Below are positions 25,341-30,635 of a stretch of DNA of 30,635 nucleotides, piece by piece (within the stretch, counting starts at the first letter, position 1; each line of letters begins with the position of its first letter). The stretch lies in NCBI GenBank assembly GCA_034168985.1, contig JAXFJE010000029.1, forward strand, positions 1-30,635, given 5' to 3'. Below the pieces are notes generated by a model. It had not been told where the DNA came from, did no database searches, and was given only the letters and a program-made list of their open reading frames with translations. Position numbers and translations under genes: made by a program. This DNA is from JALEVB01 sp022768265 (GTDB lineage Bacteria; Bacillota_I; Bacilli_A; Erysipelotrichales; Erysipelotrichaceae).

Positions 25341-25537
25341 TCAATAACTATTTTTCTATTTCCTACTTCAACAACATCATTAGGATATAATTTACGACCA
25401 CGGCGAGTTTCAATCTCTCCATTAACTTTGATGTTTCCTTCCTTGATCAAAATCTTTGCTTCACCACCGCTGTTTACGATATCTTCTTTTTTTAATAATT
25501 GCTGAAGTTCAATATAATCTCTATCAATCTTAGTCAT
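25337..25537 (-). CDS. yaaA: S4-domain RNA-binding protein (YaaA-like)
   Basis: 66 residues if started at the ATG at 25537, which has GAAAGGA 7-8 nt before it; the longer frame to 25603 runs back through the promoter and is rejected. The S4 fold is seen in L-L-K-K-E-D-I-V-N-S-G-G-E-A-K...I-K-V-N-G-E-I-E-T-R-R-G-R-K-L. Its place between dnaN and recF is conserved in Bacillota, where relatives affect ribosome assembly. It begins the message that runs through recF, gyrB and gyrA. Confidence 0.9.
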   Translation of the reverse strand: MTKIDRDYIELQQLLKKEDIVNSGGEAKILIKEGNIKVNGEIETRRGRKLYPNDVVEVGNRKIVIE

Positions 25538-25574
25538 TATTTTTCCTTTCATTTTATGGCAAATTACCTTATAA

Positions 25575-25603
25575 ATTATACCACATTTTTGCATATAAGC
25601 CAA
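25575..25603 (-). promoter_or_regulatory. Promoter of the yaaA-recF-gyrB-gyrA operon
   Basis: TTGGCT at 25598-25603 and TATAAT at 25575-25580 with 17-nt spacing. It lies right after the dnaN terminator, so gyrase genes have their own start separate from dnaA-dnaN. Confidence 0.8.
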
Positions 25604-25612
25604 TTTTAAGCT

Positions 25613-25644
25613 AAAAAAAACCTATATATCAAATGATATATAGG
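25613..25644 (-). terminator. Terminator of dnaN
   Basis: CCTATATATC and GATATATAGG form a 10-bp perfect stem at 25621-25644 with a 4-nt loop, followed on the minus strand by T8 (25613-25620). Confidence 0.9.
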
Positions 25645-25656
25645 TATATGTAAAAA

Positions 25657-26775
25657 CTAATTATACGTTCTTACAGGCAATACAAGTTGTAAAACGCTAT
25701 TATCATCTAAACTAGTGATGATAAATGGACGCATATCACCACTAAATTTGATTCTGATGGTACTTGCTTCTAAAGTACGGATCGCTTCAAGGATATATCT
25801 TCCGCTAAAAGTAATAGCTAATGGTTCACCAATCCATGATTCAACATTCAAATTACCGCTATATGAACCAATATCATCAGATTTACTAGAGATTTCCACT
25901 CCTGTTTCTTTACCAACTAATTTAACGAAATATACGCCTTCATTACGCATCAAACTAGCACGGTCGATCGCATTTAAGATTTCACGACTATCTACAACTA
26001 ATTCATGTTTAAATTCGGTTGGAATCAAACGTGAAGTTTCAGGATATACTCCATCGATCAAACGTGATTGGATCAAGGTGTTATCCACATAGAATTGACA
26101 TTTATTATTACCGATCGCTACTTTAACTTTTTCATCTTTTTCAATGCTATGAGCAATCTCATTTAAACTTTTGCGTGGAATGGTGACATTAAATTTAAGT
26201 TCACCTTCAATTTCAACATATTTACGCGCTAAACGATAGCTGTCAGTCGCTACACATTCGATCTTATTACCATCACATTTAAAGTTTACGCCACATAGTA
26301 CAGGTTTATTTTCTTTATCGCTGGTAGCAAATGTAGTTTGATTGATGATCTTTAATAAAGTATAAGCATCGATCTCAAATTGATTAGTTGGAATAGTAAA
26401 ATCGATCATTGGATAATCATTGCTAGGCATCCCATTGATTTTATATTCTGCTTCGTTACCATAGATCTTATATAAATGACCATCGATCTTTTCAACGTTG
26501 ATCGTATCACTATCAATTTTTTTAACGATATCACATAAGTAGCGACTATCAATTAACATTGATCCTTCTTCACTAACTTGTAGATTCAATTCATCATTGT
26601 TGATAAGTTGTTTTTGAATAGAAATATCAGAATTACTACCAGTTAAGATCATCTCATCTTTTTTAACATCGATCTTGATACCTGATAAAGATGGTAATGG
26701 TGATGTAGAAGAAACTGCTCTAGATACTACTTGTAAGGCATTTAAGAAAATGCGTTTTGAAACTTTAAAATTCAT
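25657..26775 (-). CDS. dnaN: DNA polymerase III beta subunit (sliding clamp)
   Basis: Ring-shaped processivity clamp, 372 residues, three similar domains of about 120 residues each. Recognisable parts are the N-terminal F-L-N-A-L-Q-V-V-S-R-A-V-S, the middle A-T-D-S-Y-R-L-A, and the C-terminal end V-L-P-V-R-T-Y that closes the peptide-binding pocket (family form L-P-M-R). It follows dnaA, and its start has GGAGG about 7 nt before the ATG. Confidence 0.97.
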   Translation of the reverse strand: MNFKVSKRIFLNALQVVSRAVSSTSPLPSLSGIKIDVKKDEMILTGSNSDISIQKQLINNDELNLQVSEEGSMLIDSRYLCDIVKKIDSDTINVEKIDGHLYKIYGNEAEYKINGMPSNDYPMIDFTIPTNQFEIDAYTLLKIINQTTFATSDKENKPVLCGVNFKCDGNKIECVATDSYRLARKYVEIEGELKFNVTIPRKSLNEIAHSIEKDEKVKVAIGNNKCQFYVDNTLIQSRLIDGVYPETSRLIPTEFKHELVVDSREILNAIDRASLMRNEGVYFVKLVGKETGVEISSKSDDIGSYSGNLNVESWIGEPLAITFSGRYILEAIRTLEASTIRIKFSGDMRPFIITSLDDNSVLQLVLPVRTYN

Positions 26776-26919
26776 GTGAACCCTCCTGTTTTTTCTTTAT
26801 TTTTTATAATTAATATTATTATTAAGGGTGTGGAAAATGTGGAAAACTTTTAGAAACCCTTATAAATCAAGCTTATTTTCACTTTTTTTCATGTTGATAA
26901 GCTGTGGAGATAAATGTTG
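26776..26919. other. dnaA-dnaN intergenic region with DnaA boxes
   Basis: Two tandem TGTGGAAAA boxes (26829-26837 and 26838-26846) and TGTTGATAA at 26892-26900 resemble DnaA-binding sites. An inverted AAGGGT/ACCCTT pair brackets the tandem boxes. It may form the second half of a bipartite origin and may control dnaN. No clear promoter was recognised. Confidence 0.55.
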
Positions 26920-28299
26920 TTAATTCTTGATAAGTCCTTCGATCTCTTTTAAAGCTTGAGCGTAGAAGGTATCATTCTTGTTTAATTTCTCCACCTTGGT
27001 ACAGCTAGAGATAATTGTTGAATGATCACGCCCACCAAATTCTTCTCCTATCTTTATATAAGATAGATCTAATAATTTACGTGATAGATATATGGAGATA
27101 TGACGAGCGTTAGCAATTGGCCCTGTTCTTGATTTACTAACGATTTGTTGTGGGGTCAAACCATAATAATCCGCTACTGTTTTGATGATTTTTTTAACGG
27201 TTAGCTTGGTTTTTTCTTCTTTGACCGTTGTTTGTCCTTTTAAAGCTTGCATAGCGGTTTCTAACTTGATCCTTCCACCATCTTGTTGGAATTGGATGGC
27301 ATAGAAAATAACTCGATTTAATGCGCCTTCTAGATCTCGCACATTGCGGTTAAAGTTACTAGCAATGAATGAGAAGACATCTTCATCAAATGAAGCGTCG
27401 CTATATACGCTATTGCTAAGCTTACTTTTCAACATTTGTACACTTGTTTCAAATTCTGGCGAATCGATGCCAATAGATAAACCGCTAGAGAATCTAGTGA
27501 TCAAACGATCTTCTAGACCTTTGATATCTTGCGGCAAACGATCCGAAGCAATGACGATTTGTTTACGATTATTAACTAATTCATTAAAGATCGTAAAGAA
27601 GATCTCATGCATCTTATCTTTACCAGCTAGAAACTGCACATCATCGATCAGTAAGACATCAACGCTGTACATATACTTTTTAAAAGCATCGATCCTTCCC
27701 GTTTTTAAACAATCAACAACCATTTCTACAAATTTTAGAGTTCCAACGTAAAAGATATTAGCGCGTGGATCTTGTTTGTGAATGTAGTTTGCGATTGCAC
27801 TTAATAAATGGGTCTTACCTAATCCTGAATTCCCATATATAAATAAAGGGTTGAAAAATTTACCAGGATCAACCGCACAGGCTAATGCGGCAGCGTGACT
27901 TTCACGATTACATTTACCAACGATAAAATTATCGAAGGTTAGTTGCTTATTGATCAATTCACCTTCAAATACTTCCACTGGCGGCTTTTCTAGTTCTTCC
28001 ATCATGGCCGTATTTAAACGATCTTGAAGATCTTTTTCTTGCAAAATGTCTATTTCTAGACCCGTAATATTTAATATTTGTTCTAGTTCATTTTTTATAT
28101 AATCTGAATGCGAAGCAATTAGAGATTTATGAATTATCGATGGTACTAATAAAATACATTTAGATTCATTTAATTCATATATAGAAGTACTTTCGAAAAA
28201 AGAAGTTAAGACTACTTCATCGACTACTTGGTTTTCTCTTAAGGCTTTGATCACTTTAGTCCAGATATCTTTAAAAAATAAAGTGTTATCTATACTCAT
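26920..28299 (-). CDS. dnaA: Chromosomal replication initiator protein DnaA
   Basis: Binds DnaA boxes and opens the origin. With the start at 28299 (TGAGGTG ribosome site just before it) the protein has 459 residues; the ten further upstream codons lack a ribosome site. Domain I is about 1-80 and domain II is short. The AAA+ domain has Walker A G156-N-S-G-L-G-K-T163 and Walker B L-L-I-D219-D220. The C-terminal helix-turn-helix carries G-R-D-H-S-T-I. Family members usually have a basic K-S-R-K/R-x-x-I-V-x-P-R-Q segment; here it reads K-S-R-T-G-P-I-A-N-A-R-H, a noticeable variation. Boxes on both sides suggest self-control. Confidence 0.97.
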   Translation of the reverse strand: MSIDNTLFFKDIWTKVIKALRENQVVDEVVLTSFFESTSIYELNESKCILLVPSIIHKSLIASHSDYIKNELEQILNITGLEIDILQEKDLQDRLNTAMMEELEKPPVEVFEGELINKQLTFDNFIVGKCNRESHAAALACAVDPGKFFNPLFIYGNSGLGKTHLLSAIANYIHKQDPRANIFYVGTLKFVEMVVDCLKTGRIDAFKKYMYSVDVLLIDDVQFLAGKDKMHEIFFTIFNELVNNRKQIVIASDRLPQDIKGLEDRLITRFSSGLSIGIDSPEFETSVQMLKSKLSNSVYSDASFDEDVFSFIASNFNRNVRDLEGALNRVIFYAIQFQQDGGRIKLETAMQALKGQTTVKEEKTKLTVKKIIKTVADYYGLTPQQIVSKSRTGPIANARHISIYLSRKLLDLSYIKIGEEFGGRDHSTIISSCTKVEKLNKNDTFYAQALKEIEGLIKN

Positions 28300-28339
28300 A
28301 AAGCACCTCATATTTTTGTTGCACATATATGTTACTATC

Positions 28340-28770
28340 TAATTGTGGAAAAATAAAGGACAAAAAATTACTCCACAAAGTTTTCCACAAGTTGTTAATA
28401 TAAATAAAAGCAGTATTTTATAGGATAATTTATACTTTTCCACAGTTTTCAACAACTTTTTTGTGTGGATAAATTGTGGGAAAGATATCAACAAATTATC
28501 CACTTGTGGAAAATGTTGATAAATATTATTGTTACAAAATTTTCAAACATTTATAGTTGAAAAAAAAGTAGTATATTTAGCTACTTTTTAAGCAATTTCC
28601 ACACTTTCAACATATGTGGAAAAGTACCCTTTGTGGATAGTGTAAAACTTGTTATTTACATTTTTTTTCTGTAAGTATTCCACATTTTTACATTTTTAAA
28701 AATAGCAGATTTATGCATTTGAGAGAAAATTTGGGGATAATTTTATTTGATATGACTAAATTGTGGAAAA
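28340..28770. other. oriC: Replication origin region (oriC) with DnaA-box cluster
   Basis: The 570-nt gap between dnaA and the next gene has no protein gene and is dense in DnaA-box-like 9-mers. One site is perfect, TGTGGATAA at 28464-28472. Near matches are at 28344-28352, 28381-28389, 28436-28444, 28496-28504, 28505-28513, 28514-28522, 28615-28623, 28632-28640, 28676-28684 and 28762-28770, in both orientations. AT-rich stretches between them (for example 28540-28570 and 28650-28670) could unwind. Position beside dnaA and switch of gene direction around it both support an origin. Confidence 0.88.
28563..28589. terminator. Hairpin within the origin region
   Basis: AAAAAGTAG at 28563-28571 pairs with CTACTTTTT at 28581-28589 with a 9-nt loop, and T runs follow on both strands. 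No gene ends here. It could stop transcripts from crossing the origin or act as a DnaA-leader attenuator. Confidence 0.55.
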
Positions 28771-28828
28771 CTTTTGTTATCGTATAGTAAAAATAGTGAT
28801 ATAAATTACTATATTTAGGTATAAATGA

Positions 28829-28834
28829 TATAAT
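28829..28834 (+). promoter_or_regulatory. -10 box ahead of the deoxyribosyltransferase-like pair
   Basis: TATAAT about 36 nt before the start codon, with only a weak -35 (TTACTA at 28806-28811, 17 nt upstream). GGAG at 28859-28862 is the ribosome site. Confidence 0.5.
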
Positions 28835-28870
28835 ATTGGGGAAAAATGAAATAGAAATGGAGATTTTTTG

Positions 28871-29323
28871 ATGAAAGTTTATGTTGCTGGTAGTTTATTT
28901 AACGAAGCAGAAGCAGCACAAAGAAAAAAAGAAGGTCAGATCTTAAGGGAAAGTTTTCCACATGCTAATATAATTAACCCTATAGATCAACCTTTTAATA
29001 AAGATAAAAGTAAATTGCCTACTCCATTAGACATTTTTATTTCAGATGAAAAAGAAATTATAGACAGTGATATATTGATTGCAGATATTACTAATAATGA
29101 TAGTGGAGTTATGTTAGCTATTGGAATGGCTATAAAAAGTGAAAAGAAATTAATTATTGGTATCAATAGTGATATTCGCTTAAAAAGTGCTAATAAATAT
29201 GATATACCTACATATGGTATGAATCATTTTGTATTAGGTGCCATTTTGAAGTATGGTCATTTAGTATATAGTTTTGACGAAGCAATTGAATTAATAAAAA
29301 TGAATTTAGGAAAGGATGAATAA
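28871..29323 (+). CDS. Nucleoside 2-deoxyribosyltransferase-like protein, paralogue 1 (catalytic Glu lost)
   Basis: 150 residues when started at ATG 28871, which is better placed behind GGAG than the TTG before it. The Rossmann-like fold of the PF05014 family is seen: M-K-V-Y-V-A-G-S-L-F-N-E-A-E at the N-terminus, then A-D-I-T-N-N-D-S-G-V-M. In this family a glutamate in the E-x-G position that follows is the nucleophile; here the stretch is M-L-A83-I-G, so the expected Glu is alanine. It may be a non-catalytic partner or binding protein. It is the first of two tandem genes, separated from the second by 3 nt, and lies directly at oriC. Confidence 0.8.
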   Translation: MKVYVAGSLFNEAEAAQRKKEGQILRESFPHANIINPIDQPFNKDKSKLPTPLDIFISDEKEIIDSDILIADITNNDSGVMLAIGMAIKSEKKLIIGINSDIRLKSANKYDIPTYGMNHFVLGAILKYGHLVYSFDEAIELIKMNLGKDE

Positions 29324-29326
29324 AAA

Positions 29327-29767
29327 ATGAAATTATATGTTGCCGGAAGTTTATTTAATGAAGCAGAAGTAGCACAAAGAAAAAAAGAAGGTCAAATCTT
29401 GAGAGAAAGTTTTCCACAGTTGGAAATATTCAATCCGATAGATCAACCTTTTAATGAAAATAAACAAAACTTACCAACACCTCAAGAAATTTATGAAGGA
29501 GATGCCAAAGCTGTGGAAGAATGTGATATCTTCATTGCGGATCTAACTAATGAAGATAGTGGTGTAATGGTAGAATTAGGCTTAGCTATCAAAACTAATA
29601 CTAAGATCATCATCGGCATCAATAGCGATATTCGTTTAAAAAGCGCAAATAAGTATGATATTCCAACATATGGAATGAATCATTTTGTGCTTGGTGCAAT
29701 CTTAAAGTATGGGTATTTAGTTTACAGTTTTGATGAAGCTGTGGAAAAGTTAAAAGAATTATTATAA
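29327..29767 (+). CDS. Nucleoside 2-deoxyribosyltransferase-like protein, paralogue 2
   Basis: 146 residues, about two-thirds identical to the gene before it. The predicted active-site motif A-D-L-T-N-E-D-S-G-V-M-V-E83-L-G is complete, with Glu83 in the nucleophile position. The family swaps or hydrolyses bases on deoxynucleosides or deoxynucleotides. A 36-residue block (I-I-G-I-N-S-D-I-R-L-K-S to A-I-L-K-Y-G) is identical in both copies although many codons differ, so the duplication is old and the block is under strong selection. Likely role: nucleotide salvage or clean-up; the substrate is unknown. An IS3 element begins 15-20 bp after the stop. Confidence 0.85.
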   Translation: MKLYVAGSLFNEAEVAQRKKEGQILRESFPQLEIFNPIDQPFNENKQNLPTPQEIYEGDAKAVEECDIFIADLTNEDSGVMVELGLAIKTNTKIIIGINSDIRLKSANKYDIPTYGMNHFVLGAILKYGYLVYSFDEAVEKLKELL

Positions 29768-29782
29768 AAAATCCTGTTCACC

Positions 29783-30635
29783 TTGACATGTACCCAATTT
29801 CCTAGACATATATGAATATCTTGTAAATTGGTTATATTTGTATATTTTAAAATTCAATACGTACATATGGATGTTTCTCTGTATTTTACAGGTGACATCC
29901 ATTTTGTTTTAGATTGAATCCTACTGTTATTGAAATAATCTATATATTCATCAATCGCTAAAGAAAATTCTTCAAAAGATTTATAAGTTGACTCTAGACC
30001 ATAGTATATTTCATTTTTCAAAGTACCGAAGAATGATTCCATTATTGAATTATCATAACAGTTTCCTTTACGAGACATAGATTGAGTAATTCCTTTTTCA
30101 CTAAGTTTATCAATAAATGTTTGATGTTGATATTGCCACCCTTGATCAGAATGAAATATTAAGTCGTCAAGACTATCATATATATTAAATGCTTTGTTTA
30201 ACATATTTATTATTTGTTCAAGATTGGGATGAAGTGATAAATCGTAAGATATTATTTCATCATTATACATATCTAATATAGGCGATAAGTAACATTTGCC
30301 CCAAGAAAAGTTAAACTGCGATACGTCAGTGGTCCATTTTTGATTTGGTCCTGTTGTGTTGAAATCTCTATTTAGAATATTTTCTGCTGCATGCTCTGCG
30401 TTTGTTTTGACATAGTTATATTTTGATTTGCGCCTGTAAGTAGATTTGATATCATTGATACACATCAATCGATAAACTCTATTATGTCCACAATCATATC
30501 CTTCATTTCTCAGTGTGTAGTACATGGTCATGGTTCCAAAAAGAGAATGATTAGAATTTGATATCTCCTTTATTCTAGTTATAATTCTTTCATCGTGGCG
30601 TTGTTTATCAATTTGTTTTTGAGAAGGTGATGATC
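29783..30635 (-). mobile_element. IS3-family insertion sequence, right part, runs off the window
   Basis: The element contains the orfB described separately. One likely end is near 29783, where TGACATGTACCC begins, just after the deoxyribosyltransferase-like pair. The other end and orfA lie beyond the window. No target-site duplication can be checked from one side. Confidence 0.6.
29854..30635 (-). CDS. IS3-family transposase OrfB (5' end outside the window)
   Basis: DDE integrase-type transposase; the reading frame stays open to the window edge, beyond the internal ATG at 30531. The visible 260 residues start S-S-P-S-Q-K-Q-I-D-K-Q-R-H-D-E-R-I and include the HTH_21-like Y-G-Y/Y-D-C-G-H-N-R-V-Y-R-L-M segment. 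The catalytic triad is D in T-T-D-V-S-Q-F, D in F-H-S-D-Q-G, and E in N-S-I-M-E-S-F-F-G-T-L-K-N-E. The C-terminus is complete (S-P-V-K-Y-R). No stops or frameshifts are seen, so it may be an active element, unlike the remnants at the left side of the window. Confidence 0.93.
   Translation of the reverse strand, partial: SSPSQKQIDKQRHDERIITRIKEISNSNHSLFGTMTMYYTLRNEGYDCGHNRVYRLMCINDIKSTYRRKSKYNYVKTNAEHAAENILNRDFNTTGPNQKWTTDVSQFNFSWGKCYLSPILDMYNDEIISYDLSLHPNLEQIINMLNKAFNIYDSLDDLIFHSDQGWQYQHQTFIDKLSEKGITQSMSRKGNCYDNSIMESFFGTLKNEIYYGLESTYKSFEEFSLAIDEYIDYFNNSRIQSKTKWMSPVKYRETSICTY

Noticed and set aside
25538..25603. Longer start of the S4 protein
   Set aside because: The extra codons overlap the -35 and -10 boxes of its own promoter, and the ATG at 25537 has the ribosome site.
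28300..28326. Longer start of dnaA
   Set aside because: The nine extra codons have no ribosome site, while TGAGGTG precedes the ATG at 28299.
1..30635. CRISPR array, tRNA or rRNA genes
   Set aside because: No regularly spaced repeats were found by eye, and no tRNA cloverleaf or rRNA core sequence was recognised.

Overview
The window is a low-GC stretch of a Bacillota-type chromosome that covers the replication origin. The core gene order (dnaA, dnaN, S4-domain protein, recF, gyrB, gyrA, then serS, SRP RNA, tadA, dnaX, ybaB, recR, fhs), a T-box in front of serS and Bacillota-type parS sites all fit. Gene style and content suggest the Erysipelotrichia or a near relative, but that rank is an inference and rests on no database search.

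Layout. (1) About 1-8.65 kb is accessory DNA. It holds three decayed insertion-sequence remnants: IS91-like at the left edge, an IS3-type orfA stub at 6.2-6.3 kb and an ISL3-type stub at 8.2-8.5 kb. Between them lie a sugar-uptake cluster and a stand-alone AAA/DUF4143 ATPase. In the sugar cluster a response regulator, histidine kinase, NagA-like deacetylase and mannose-family PTS IIB run leftwards, divergent from PTS IIC and IID. No IIA gene is visible. (2) From 8.67 to 15.1 kb is a leftward housekeeping block: serS with its T-box, SRP RNA, tadA, then dnaX-ybaB-recR-fhs. Two perfect parS palindromes flank serS, and one of them sits inside the serS T-box leader. (3) From 15.2 to 19.7 kb is a mixed block: a lipoprotein gene whose promoter overlaps that of serS, a PII-like protein/antiporter/esterase operon, a methyltransferase, and a small membrane protein. 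(4) From 19.8 to 28.3 kb is the origin core on the minus strand: gyrA, gyrB, recF, S4 protein, dnaN, dnaA. (5) From 28.3 to 28.87 kb is the DnaA-box-rich intergenic region (oriC). On its other side two tandem paralogues of the nucleoside 2-deoxyribosyltransferase family read rightwards. (6) The right edge is an IS3-family orfB that runs off the window.

The most interesting points are: a parS palindrome occupying the stem III position of the serS T-box, so that one sequence can serve as a chromosome-partition site in DNA and as a hairpin in RNA; divergent serS and lipoprotein promoters whose -35 boxes overlap by five bases; the tandem deoxyribosyltransferase-like pair at oriC, in which one copy has lost the expected catalytic glutamate; and the two-component-linked amino-sugar PTS with a split component order. 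All calls come from reading the sequence; no similarity search, folding program or expression data was available.
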